Below, one piece after another: positions 1 to 11,006 of a stretch of 64,000 nucleotides of DNA. Origin of the DNA: Bufo bufo (taxonomy: Eukaryota > Chordata > Amphibia > Anura > Bufonidae); contig NC_053390.1 in the NCBI RefSeq assembly GCF_905171765.1, positions 161,888,666 through 161,952,665 on the forward strand, in the 5' to 3' direction. Under the pieces are notes generated by a model. The model was not told the origin of the DNA, ran no database searches, and saw only the letters and a list, made by a program, of their open reading frames with translations. Made by a program: the position numbers and the translations under genes. Numbering within the stretch: the first letter of the stretch is position 1; the number at the start of each line of letters is the position of its first letter.

Positions 1-1245
1 TGCTAATTCCAGATGTATGAAACGCAGGCCTAACTGTATCTAGTATATTGAACGCCAGATAAACTAACTTGGCCTTTTTTAAATAAAAAAAATTCCCTCA
101 CTGGAATACTTTCAGTCTTTTGACTGTATGGATTACAGATGGAATGACTGTTATATGTGAGTACCGCTTTCTTTGACAGATTCTAGTATGGGTACATATA
201 TGTTTTCCCAACCCCAGCACATTAGTTTGCTAATTCCAGATGTATGAAACGCAGGCCTAACTGTATCTAGTATATTGAACGCCAGATAAACTAACTTGGC
301 CTTTTTTAAATAAAAAAAATTCCCTCACTGGAATACTTTCAGTCTTTTGACTGTATGGATTACAGATGGAATGACTGTTATATGTGAGTACCGCTTTCTT
401 TGACAGATTCTAGTATGGGTACATATATGTTTTCCCAACCCCAGCACATTAGTTTGCTAATTCCAGATGTATGAAACGCAGGCCTAACTGTATCTAGTAT
501 ATTGAACGCCAGATAAACTAACTTGGCCTTTTTTAAATAAAAAAAATTCCCTCACTGGAATACTTTCAGTCTTTTGACTGTATGGATTACAGATGGAATG
601 ACTGTTATATGTGAGTACCGCTTTCTTTGACAGATTCTAGTATGGGTACATATATGTTTTCCCAACCCCAGCACATTAGTTTGCTAATTCCAGATGTATG
701 AAACGCAGGCCTAACTGTATCTAGTATATTGAACGCCAGATAAACTAACTTGGCCTTTTTTAAATAAAAAAAATTCCCTCACTGGAATACTTTCAGTCTT
801 TTGACTGTATGGATTACAGATGGAATGACTGTTATATGTGAGTACCGCTTTCTTTGACAGATTCTAGTATGGGTACATATATGTTTTCCCAACCCCAGCA
901 CATTAGTTTGCTAATTCCAGATGTATGAAACGCAGGCCTAACTGTATCTAGTATATTGAACGCCAGATAAACTAACTTGGCCTTTTTTAAATAAAAAAAA
1001 TTCCCTCACTGGAATACTTTCAGTCTTTTGACTGTATGGATTACAGATGGAATGACTGTTATATGTGAGTACCGCTTTCTTTGACAGATTCTAGTATGGG
1101 TACATATATGTTTTCCCAACCCCAGCACATTAGTTTGCTAATTCCAGATGTATGAAACGCAGGCCTAACTGTATCTAGTATATTGAACGCCAGATAAACT
1201 AACTTGGCCTTTTTTAAATAAAAAAAAAATTCCCTCACTGGAATA
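1..1245. repeat. 227-bp tandem array, about 5.5 copies, nearly identical
   Basis: Units begin at 1, 228, 455, 682, 909 and 1136, exactly 227 bp apart. The first five look identical. The sixth is partial and drifts after about 1240: it has a longer A-run and differs just beyond. The unit is AT-rich with no open frame. It occupies the subterminal position in the hAT element, where the complete relative at 2801-9194 carries a different tandem repeat of about 294 bp. Near-perfect identity implies recent homogenisation or expansion. Copy number in a short-read assembly may be wrong. Confidence 0.95.
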
Positions 1246-2096
1246 CTTTATGGCTTTTCACTGTATGGATTACAGGTGGACTGGTATTAGTAGGGGTGAC
1301 ACAAGCACACCCAAGTCCCTGATGTAGGATTTCTATGGCACAGACCACTATTACAAGTGATTAATGGACGTTGGGAGAGATTGTGCTGAAGCACTAGTCC
1401 CAAGATGGCCGCCGCCTATCAGCCCAGTAACATGTGCCACAAAATGGTCTGCACAACCTTTAAAAAAAATAGCCTTGGACTGTGCTGCTAAATTGCTATT
1501 GGTCTGAATCCCAGGTGTAGATGTCTGACTTGTTTGGAGCTTTGGAATGCACACTGTGGCAGCTTCTGCTGCAGCACTACAAGTCGCAAAATGGCGGCCG
1601 GCGGTCAGCCCAGGTACATGTGGATGGAAAAATCACTCTGGCCACTCTAAAAATAGCCAATCCCTATCAAAAAAGCAGCTCAGCTGCAGTTGTTCAGATG
1701 AATCACAGGTGGAGGAGAGAAATTTGCTTCCAGTTATTCAATTATCCCTGCCTATTCTCGCCCTAGCATCAGCTGCGTCTATCCCTGTTCTATTCACATC
1801 GGGAGTGAGCACGTCCCGACGTGCGCACAAGCTTATAAAGAGGCTGAGTCACATGCTGCACTTGGCCAATCACAGCCTTGCCAATAGTAGGCATGGCTGC
1901 GATGGCATCTTAGGGCAAGTAGTATGATGCATGTTGATTGGCTGCTTTGCAGCCTTTCAAAATGCGCCAAAATACATGCCGAACGACGAACCCGAACCCG
2001 AACTTTTACGAAAAAGTTCGGGTTCGGGTCCGTGTCACGAACACCCCAAAATTCGGTACGGACCCGAACTATGCTCGAACTGTTCGCTCAACACTA
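1..2096 (-). mobile_element. hAT transposon, right-hand (transposase-5') end, truncated by window edge
   Basis: The segment ends at 2096 in a terminus whose reverse complement starts TAGTGTTGAGCGAAC, the same terminal inverted repeat as the hAT elements at 2801-9194 and 62532-64000. Just inside lies the family's subterminal signature: repeated GAACCCGAACCC/TTCGGGTTCGGG blocks (about 1988-2070) and a stretch near 1850-1960 that also occurs at 8940-9060. By analogy with the complete copy, the transposase would lie on the minus strand to the left, outside the window. No transposase coding is visible here. The 8-bp target duplication cannot be tested because the left end is missing. Confidence 0.8.
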
Positions 2097-2792
2097 AGAT
2101 GGACACCTCCTAGTAAAACCCTAATCAAAGTCCTGACTAACTACCAGTATGAAGAGACCCAAGAGGTAGGTGAGTTCATACACAGGAATACCTAGTGTCC
2201 TAACTTACCGTAAAGGACCCTGGTACTAATGTCCGGTCTGAGAGAACCTGTTCCACCAAAAGGAAGGACGAACAGGAGTCTCCCTCAGGCCATAATACAA
2301 ATGACAGGTAAATGTAACACACAAAATAACAAACAAAAAAATACAAAAGGGAAGGAAAACACTTAACTTCAAGTGGCTATGGCAGCACCAGGAACTCAGC
2401 CAAGATCCACACACCAGCAATCCACTACACAATCACAAGCTATAAACCGCATAGCATAGTGGAAGAAACAACAATAGAGAAGGTTAAATGACCATAATAG
2501 CCAGACCTGGGGAAAGAAGGTGTGGCAAGCACCAGAAACAACACAGATGTCATTTGATCCAAACGGAAAGCATGTCAGATCAAACCACATGTTGCCAATC
2601 TCACCGATCTCCCGCCACCTGTCACAGGAACGTCCGTGACAATACTATGACCCAGTGCAGCCATCGCTGGAGTGCTACAACCCCATTGTTCTGGATTTCA
2701 GTGGTTGGACTCCCACTGATCAAACCTAGGGATAATACAGCTATGATTAGCCCCAGAAAACTAATTTAATAGTTAATGCTGACATGAGACTA
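2097..2792. other. Unclassified intergenic stretch
   Basis: About 700 bp between two hAT elements. I see no convincing coding frame. A short inverted motif around 2618-2641 (GTCACAGGAACGTCCGTGAC) resembles an LTR edge, but no partner LTR or target duplication was found, so I leave it unassigned. Confidence 0.4.
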
Positions 2793-3158
2793 CTTATAAG
2801 TAGAGTTGAGCGAACACCTGGATGTTCGGGTTCGAGAAGTTCGGCCGAACTTCCCGGAAATGTTCGTGTTCGGGATCCGAACCCGACCCGAACTTCGTCC
2901 CGAACCCGAACCCCATTGAAGTCAATGGGGACCCGAACTTTTGGGCACTAAAAAGACTGTAAAACAGCCCAGGAAAGAGCTAGAGGGCTGCAAAAGGCAG
3001 CAACATGTAGGTAAATCCCCTGCAAACAAATGTGGATAGAGAAATGAATTAAAATAAAAATAAAAAAAATAAAAATTAACCAATATCAATTGGACAGAGG
3101 TCCCATAGCAGAGAATCTGGCTTCACGTCAGCAGAGAATCAGTCTCTTCATGCCATAG

Positions 3159-3712
3159 CAGAGAATCTGGCTTCATGTCAGCAGAGAATCAGTCTTCATG
3201 TCATAGCAGAGAATCAGGCTTCACGTCACCCACCACTGGAACAGGCCACTGTCACATATTTAGGCCCCGGCACCCAGACAGAGGAGAGAGGTCCCGTAAC
3301 AGAGAATCTGGCTTCATGTCAGCAGAGAATCAGTCTTCATGTCATAGCAGAGAATCAGGCTTCACGTCACCCACCACTGGAACAGGCCACTGTCACATAT
3401 TTAGGCCCCGGCACCCAGACAGAGGAGAGAGGTCCCGTAACAGAGAATCTGGCTTCATGTCAGCACAGAATCAGTCTTCATGTCATAGCAGAGAATCAGG
3501 CTTCACGTCACCCACCACTGGAACAGGCCACTGTCACATATTTAGGCCCAGGCACCCAGGCAGAGGAGAGAGGTCCCGTAACAGAGAATCTGGCTTCATG
3601 TCAGCACAGAATCAGTCTTCATGTTATAGCAGAGAATCAGGCTTCACGTCACCCACCACTGGAACAGGCCACTGTCACATATTTAGGCCCCGGCACCCAG
3701 ACAGAGGAGAGG
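3159..3712. repeat. 141-bp tandem repeat, about 4 copies, inside hAT element
   Basis: Units repeat at 141-bp spacing (CAGAGAATCTGG at about 3299, 3440 and 3581), with a few substitutions. Because 141 is a multiple of three, a plus-strand frame stays open for 189 codons (3175-3744) as a 47-residue peptide repeat. I regard that frame as a by-product. It lies downstream of the transposase on the opposite strand, in the left subterminal zone. Confidence 0.9.
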
Positions 3713-3828
3713 TTCATTCAACTTTGGGTTGCCCCGCAATATAATGGTAAAATGAAAATAAAAATAGGATTGAATGAGGAAGTGCCCTGGAGTACAATAA
3801 TATATGCTTAAGGGGAGGTAGTTAATGT

Positions 3829-6800
3829 CTAATCTGCACAAGGGATGGACAGGTCCTGTGGGATCCATGCCTGGTTCATTTTTATGAACGTCAGCTTGTC
3901 CACATTGGCTGTAGACAGGCGGCTGCGTTTGTCTGTAATGACGCCCCCTGCCGTGCTGAATACACGTTCAGACAAAACGCTGGCCGCCGGGCAGGCCAGC
4001 ACCTCCAAGGCATAAAAGGCTAGCTCTGGCCACGTGGACAATTTGGAGACCCAGAAGTTGAATGGGGCCGAACCATCAGTCAGTACGTGGAGGGGTGTGC
4101 ACAGGTACTGTTCCACCATGTTAGTGAAATGTTGCCTCCTGCTAACACGTTCCGTATCAGGTGGTGGTGCAGTTAGCTGTGGCGTGGTGACAAAACTTTT
4201 CCACATCTCTGCCATGCTAACCCTGCCCTCAGAGGAGCTGGCCGTGACACAGCTGCATGGCGATCTCTTGCTCCTCCTCTGCCTTGGGCTTCCACTGGTT
4301 CCCCTGTGACATTTGGGAATGCTCTCAGTAGCGCGTCTACTAACGTAAGCTTGTACTCGCGCATCTTCCTATCACGCTCCAGTGTAGGAAGTAAGGTGGG
4401 CACATTGTCTTTGTACCGGGGATCCAGCAGGGTGGCAACCCAGTAGTCCGCACAAGTTAAAATGTGGGCAACTCTGCTGTCGTTGCGCAGGCACTGCAGC
4501 ATGTAGTCGCTCATGTGTGCCAGGCTGCCCAGAGGTAAGGACAAGCTGTCCTTTGTGGGAGGCGTATCGTCATCGTCCTGTGTTTCCCCCCAGCCACGCA
4601 CCAGTGAGGGGCCCGAGCTGCTTTGGGTACCACCCCGCTGTGAACATGCTTCATCCTCATCCTCCTCCAACTCCTCCTCGTCCTCCTCGTCCTCCAGTAG
4701 TGGGCCCTGTCTGGCCACATTTGTACCTGGCCTCTGCTGTTGCAAAAAACCTCCCTCTGAGTCACTTCGAAGAGACTGGCCTGAAAGTGCTAAAAATGAC
4801 CCCTCGTCCTCCTCTTCCTCCTGGGCCACCTCCTCTTCCATCATCGCCCTAAGTGTTTTCTCAAGGAGACATAGAAGTGGTATTGTAACGCTGATAACGG
4901 CGTCATCGCCACTGGCCATGTTGGTGGAGTACTCGAAACAGCGCAACAGGGCACACAGGTCTCGCATGGAGGCCCAGTCATTGGTGGTGAAGTGGTGCTG
5001 TTCCGCAGTGCGACTGACCCGTGCGTGCTGCAGCTGAAACTCCACTATGGCCTGCTGCTGCTCGCACAGTCTGTCCAGCATGTGCAAGGTGGAGTTCCAC
5101 CTGGTGGGCACGTCGCATATGAGGCGGTGAGCGGGAAGGCCGAAGTTACGCTGTAGCGCAGACAGGCGAGCAGGAGCAGGGTTTGAACGCCGGAAGCGCG
5201 AACAGACGGCCCGCACTTTATGCAGCAGCTCTGACATGTCAGGGTAGTTGCGAATGAACTTCTGCACCACCAAATTCAGCACATGCGCCAGGCAAGGGAT
5301 GTGCGTCAAACCGGCTAGTCCCAGAGCTGCAACGAGATTTCGCCAATTATCGCACACCACCAGGCCGGGCTTGAGGCTCACCGGCAGCAACCACTCGTCG
5401 GTCTGTTGTTCTATACCCCGCCACAACTCCTGTGCGGTGTGGGGCCTGTCCCCCAAACATATGAGTTTCAGAACGGCCTGCTGACCTTTACCCCGGGCTG
5501 TGCTGAAGTTGGTGGTGAAGGTGTGTGGCTGACTGGATGAGCAGGTGGAAGAAGAGGAGGAGGAAGCTGAGTAGGAGGAGACAGGAGGCAAAGAATGTTG
5601 CCCTGCGATCCTTGGCGGCGGAAGGACGTGCGCCACACAGCTCTCCGCCTGGGGCCAAGCCGCCACTACATTTACCCAGTGTGCAGTTAGGGAGATATAG
5701 CGTCCCTGGCCGTGCTTACTGGTCCACGTATCTGTGGTTAGGTGGACCTTGCCACAGATGGCGTTGCGCAGTGCACACTTGATTTTATCGGACACTTGAT
5801 TGTGCAGGGAAGGCACGGCTCTCTTGGAGAAGTAGTGGCGGCTGGGAACAACATACAACATATAGCAAGCGACATGAGCTGTTTGAAGCTGTCTGTGTCC
5901 ACCAGCCTAAATGACAGCATTTCATAGGCCAGTAGTTTAGAAATGCTGGCATTCAGGGCCAGGGATCGAGGGTGGCTAGGTGGGAATTTACGCTTTCTCT
6001 CAAATGTTTGTGAGATGGAGAGCTGAACGCTGCCGTGTGACATGGTTGAGATGCTTGGTGACGCAGGTGGTGGTGTTGGTGGTACATCCCATGTTTGCTG
6101 GGCGGCAGGTGCCAACGTACCTACAGAGGCGGAGGAAGAGGCCGAGGCGGCAGCAGCAGAAGAGGCCGAGGCGGCAGCAGCAGAAGAGGTAGCAGGGGGA
6201 GCCTGAGTGACTTCTTTGTTTTTAAGGTGTTTACTCCACTGCAGTTCATGCTTTGCATGCAGGTGCCTGGTCATGCAGGTTGTGCTAAGGTTCAGAACGT
6301 TAATGCCTCGCTTCAGGCTCTGATGGCACAGCGTGCAAACCACTCGGGTCTTGTCGTCAGCACATTGTTTGAAGAAATGCCATGCCAGGGAACTCCTTGA
6401 AGCTGCCTTTGGGGTGCTCGGTCCCAGATGGCGGCGGTCAGTAGCAGGCGGAGTCTCTTGGCGGCGGGTGTTCTGATTTTGCCCACTGCTCCCTCTTTTG
6501 CTACGCTGTTGGCTCGGTCTCACCACTGCCTCTTCCTCCGAACTGTGAAAGTCAGTGGCACGACCTTCATTCCATGTGGGGTCTAGGACCTCATCGTCCC
6601 CTGCATCGTCTTCCACCCAGTCTTGATCCCTGACCTCCTGTTCAGTCTGCACACTGCAGAAAGACGCAGCAGTTGGCACCTGTGTTTCGTCATCATCAGA
6701 GACGTGCTGAGGTGGTATTCCCATGTCCTCATCATCAGGAAACATAAGTGGTTGTGCGTTAGTGCATTCTATCTCTTCCACCTCTGGGGAAGGGCTAGGT

Positions 6801-7231
6801 GGATGCCCTTGGGAAACCCTGGCAGCAGAGTCTTCAAACAGCATAAGAGACTGCTGCATAACTTGAGGCTCAGACAGTTTCCCTGATATGCATGGGGGTG
6901 ATGTGACAGACTGATGGGCTTGGTTTTTATGCGCCATCTGTGCGCTTTCTGCAGAAGACTGGGTGGGAGATAATGTGAACGTGCTGGATGCACTGTCGAC
7001 CACCCAATTGACTAATGCCTGTACCTGCTCAGGCCTTACCATCCTTAGAACGGCATTGGGCCCCACCAAATATCCCTGTAAATTCTGGCGGCTACTGGGA
7101 CCTGAGGTAGTTGGTACACTAGGACGTGTGGCTGTGGCAGAACAGCCACGTCCTCTCCCAGCACCAGAGGGTCCACTAACACCACCACGACCATGTCCAC
7201 GTCCGCGTCCCTTACTAGATGTTTTCCTCAT
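3829..7231 (-). pseudogene. hAT transposase with BED zinc finger, two frameshifts
   Basis: Three minus-strand frames together make one transposase. Segment 1 (7231-5738) starts at an ATG followed by an RG-rich basic tail, an acidic linker, and a BED finger around residues 284-330 with C299-x2-C302 and H323/H328. Segment 2 (5861-4173) has TTDTW (D44), VCDNW (D171) and the CxxH motif CLAH (190-193), followed by long E/D-rich linkers. Segment 3 (4215-3829) holds the C-terminal dimerisation block with SERVFSTAG (E83). These match the D-D-E triad known in hAT enzymes such as Hermes. The frame changes near 5850 and near 4240; all three catalytic residues survive. The family cuts and pastes DNA in the nucleus after binding subterminal repeats. 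The copy is defective unless the frameshifts are assembly errors. Confidence 0.88.
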
Positions 7232-7379
7232 TGTTACCGTTCACCACAATAAGAAAAATATTATTTGGGCCAATGTATTGAATTAAAATTCAGGCCTTTT
7301 TTTACAGACACCTAACACTGTCTGGCTATCTATTTAGGTACCGTATTACACTAATACAGGCACACCAGTAATGACAGAT

Positions 7380-8690
7380 TTAGCTGAATATAAATGTGAG
7401 GCCTATTTTTTAGGCGCTGTGTGACAGGTATGCGTTTAATCAGAATTAGACTTGTATCTGCACTGTAGCGTGTGTGTCAAGTTTTTCAGAATGACCCTAT
7501 CAGCACCTTGCATCTAATATACACTTTTAGGGATAGATTTAAATTAGGCCTGATACAGCAGAAACCACTAATTTTGAGAATGGCAAATTTGGGAATTGTT
7601 TTTCAACCCAGAACAAAAACTGTGCTTTTACGGTCACTAAAAATAACTTGACCAGCTAAAACAGTACTGATTTGGAGGAATATAAATGTCAGGCCTATTT
7701 TTTAGGCGCTGGGTGACAGGTATACGTTTAATCACAGAATTAGACTTGTATCTGCACTGTAGCGTGTGTGTTAAGTTTTTCAGAATGACACTATCAGCAC
7801 CTTGAATCTAATATACCCTTTTTTGGGATAGATTTAAAGTAGGCCTGATATAGCAGAAACTACTAATTTTGAGAATGGCAAATTTGGGAATACTTTTTCA
7901 ACCCAGAACAAAAACTGTGCTTTTACGGTCACTAAAAATAATTTGACCAGCTAAAACAGTACTGATTTGGAGGAATATAAATGTCAGGCCTATTTTTTAG
8001 GCGCTGTGTGACAGGTATACGTTTAATCACAGAATTAGACTTGTATCTGCACTGTAGCGTGTGTGTTAAGTTTTTCAGAATGACACTATCAGCACCTTGA
8101 ATCTAATATACCCTTTTTGGGATAGATTTAAAGTAGGCCTGATATAGCAGAAACTACTAATTTTGAGAATGGCAAATTTGGGAATTGTTTTTCAACCCAG
8201 AACAAAAACTGTGCTTTTACGGTCACTAAAAATAACTTGACCAGCTAAAACAGTACTGATTTGGAGGAATAGAAATGTCAGGCCTATTTTTTAGGCGCTG
8301 GGTGACAGGCTCAACTTGCCCCTGATGTAGTATATGGCCAAAAAATAACCACACTATTGATGGTTAAATGCACTTGGGTGACACAGGCTCAGCCTGCACC
8401 TTATGTAGTATATGGCCAAAAAATAATTACACTATTGATGGTTAAATGCACTTGATGAAAGCTTGACCCTGATGTAGGATATAGCAAAAATTTACCACAC
8501 TATTGATGGTTAAATGCACTTGGGTGACACAGGCTCAGTCTGCACCTGATGTAGTATATGGCTAAAAAATAACCACACTATTGATGGTTAAATGCACTTG
8601 AGTGACACAGGCTCAGCCTGCACCTGATGTAGGATATAGCAAAAAATAACCACACTATTGATGGTTAAATGCACTTGGTGGTAGCTTGTG
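7380..8690. repeat. Subterminal tandem repeats of the hAT element (about 294-bp and about 90-bp units)
   Basis: The marker AGGCGCTG recurs at 7412, 7704, 7999 and 8293, giving units of 292-295 bp. From about 8306 a second, shorter unit (TATGGCCAAAAAATAA followed by TTGATGGTTAAATGCACT) repeats four to five times to about 8690. Both occur, inverted, in the element starting at 62532. Position between terminus and transposase start suggests transposase-binding or promoter DNA, by analogy with other hAT elements. Confidence 0.9.
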
Positions 8691-9202
8691 CTGGCGCACC
8701 ACAAGCCACAAAATGGCCGCCGATCACCCCAGAAAAAAATGATATAAAAACGCTCTGGGCAGCCTAAAAAAAAGTGAGCAATTGAATATCAGCACTTCAA
8801 TGATCCACAGCTGGAGATCGATCACTGAATGAAGTCTTTTGGAGGAGTTAATCTGCCTAATCTCGCCCTAACGTCGCAGCAGCAACCTCTCCCTACGCTT
8901 GTATCAGCAGAGTGACGTGCAGCGCTACGTGACCCAAGCTTATATAGAGGCTGGGTCACATGCTGCACTGGTCAATCACAGCCATGCCAATAGTAGGCAA
9001 GGCTGTGATGGCCTCTTGGGGCAAGTAGTATGACGCTTGTTAATTGGCTGCTTTGCAGCCTTTCAAAAAGTGCCAAGAAAGCGCCGAACACCGAACCCGA
9101 ACCCGGACTTTTACGAAAATGTTCGGGTCCGTGTCACGACACCCCAAAATTCGGTACGAACCCGAACTATCCAGTTCGGGTTCGCTCATCCCTACTTATA
9201 AG

Positions 9203-10898
9203 TCAAAACTATGTATGAACAGCAGTAAGGTAAATAATACTGTCTACAGTATGCAAAATTGTGGAGACTGATGTTCCTGGAAATGGACTTACAATGGACA
9301 TACAATACTTCAAAACTGTTTCACACATCCTATTTGTTATAGAATTCTGTGGAATATGAATTAGCAGAATTCTATAGAATAAGTGGAATATGCATAAAAG
9401 TATGCAAAAATACAATACAATGCAAATTAATGGGGTTTTTAGCTACATGTGAAGTTATATTGCAATTATAACTACAGTACTTTTAGAGCAACTCTTGGCT
9501 CTTATAGTTGAACCTTACAAAACCTCTGCAGCGTCACTTAATTTTCTGTTCTAGAGAATAAAGCATGGCACTTGTTGCAGTAATAAGGGGAAGAATAATG
9601 GTCACTGACAAAAGCAAACTCGCATTCCATTAATATCAGCAACATCACAGTAATTAAAACCGTTAGCGATATTTCTAAATTGCAAGTGAAGTTCTGCCTC
9701 AGACTCATGTTATGTGCCTCTTGGCAACCTTAAAAAGTATTTCTATGTACTGAATCTCTCCTAGCTGTGCGCCCATATCCACTAATCTTCAAGCCCTGGA
9801 AAATGAGATGCGTCAATCAAGAACAAGTGATGGCAGCCATAATGAGCTTATATCATATGCCCAGAATACATTTCTAATATTTTTCTATAAATGGCCCATG
9901 CCATTAGTCTATTAATCTTTCCTGAAATGTCAGCTGCAGATACAATTGAATAAACAGAGTTGTGGCAATGAAGGGAAAAGTGTAGATACAAGTTAGTTAA
10001 AATGTAGCTTTTATTAAAAATTCTAAACAAATTTGTGTTGTCTGGTACATTTGACCCTGCGTTCCTTTACCTGTCGTGGCGTGGCCGGGGTAATGACATA
10101 AATACACTGACCTCTGTTGTAAGCAGATACCACAGGCCAGAGTAATCCTGGACCACTGGATGCATTGTAGAGAGTAGATAAATAAATGGCACACTATAGA
10201 AATATAGTGATATTTTCAGGGGAACTTTATAGGCAGTATATGGTGCTCATTTTTGGGGACCCTGTTTGTGTCCTATGCGTGGGACTATATTTGGAGCTCT
10301 AGAAAACCGCATGCCACTATTATTTTTGGGGAAACTATGAGAATACTATATACATGTAGATACATGTAGCAGAGGTGTAACTATAATTCATAGGACCCCA
10401 TAACAAAATAAGAAGGGGCCTCTACCACCTACTGTAAGAAAATGAAAACAGCAGCATAAGTAGCAAAAATTAAAGATACTGTATGTATAATAGCACAATA
10501 TATCAGAAGGCACACATTATAGCAAAAAGCCACAGTATTGTTATGCCACACAAAAAGGTACAATGTTTTTGCACCGAATTGGCCCTATAGAAAGTGTTAT
10601 GGCTGCTATGGTTATAGGTACAACCTTGAGTAGCAGCATTATTATGCTGTCTTGGCTGTATTGGCAGACATAAAACGGGGATAGCAGCAGCAAGCCCAGA
10701 ATTGTATGGGGGCAGCATGCCAGCACAACTAACTGTGACTCTGTTAAAGCTGGCAGCAGAATAAGGATTTGGTGTTTGAACAAAGCATGTATGATACGCT
10801 GGAAAAGTAAGAAGTCTTCAGGGTGGTATATGGACTGCTTTGAGAAGAAAAAGAAAGGGATTGACTACAATGAGAGAAAAAAATTATCTGGAAGTAGT
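9203..10898. other. Apparently low-repeat intergenic DNA
   Basis: AT-rich sequence with no frame above about 80 codons that resembles a known protein. There is a local imperfect palindrome around 9340-9380 (AGAATTCTGTGGAAT / AGAATTCTATAGAAT). I recognise no mobile element. This is among the best candidates for single-copy DNA in the window. Confidence 0.4.
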
Positions 10899-11006
10899 TA
10901 TAATTGTGCTCATAAGTTTACATACCCTTGCAGAATTTATCATTTCTTAACCATTGTTCAGAGAATATGCATGATAACACAAGAACTTTTCTTTAACTCA
11001 TGGTTA

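Larger units (their letters stand above)
2801..9194 (-). mobile_element. Full-length hAT transposon (ZBED type), about 6.4 kb
   Basis: The element is bounded by the 8-bp target duplication CTTATAAG at 2793-2800 and 9195-9202. The left terminus reads TAGAGTTGAGCGAAC and the right terminus, reverse-complemented, reads TAGGGATGAGCGAAC. Eight-bp duplications and short terminal repeats are diagnostic of hAT. From right to left it contains: a subterminal GAACCCG/CGGGTTC region; a tandem zone of about 90-bp units (8306-8690) and about 294-bp units (7380-8305); the transposase; a 141-bp tandem repeat (3159-3712); and a GAACCCGAACCC-rich left end. The target duplication is perfect, so insertion may be fairly recent, although the transposase is frameshifted. 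A sister copy in inverted orientation starts at 62532. Confidence 0.93.

Noticed and set aside
3175..3744. 189-codon plus-strand frame as a repeat protein gene
   Set aside because: It is a tandem DNA repeat with unit length divisible by three inside a transposon; no start context, domain or family signal.
4513..5037. 174-codon Ser-rich plus-strand frame
   Set aside because: Antisense shadow of the acidic linkers of the hAT transposase (GAG/GAC codons read as CTC/GTC and shifted).
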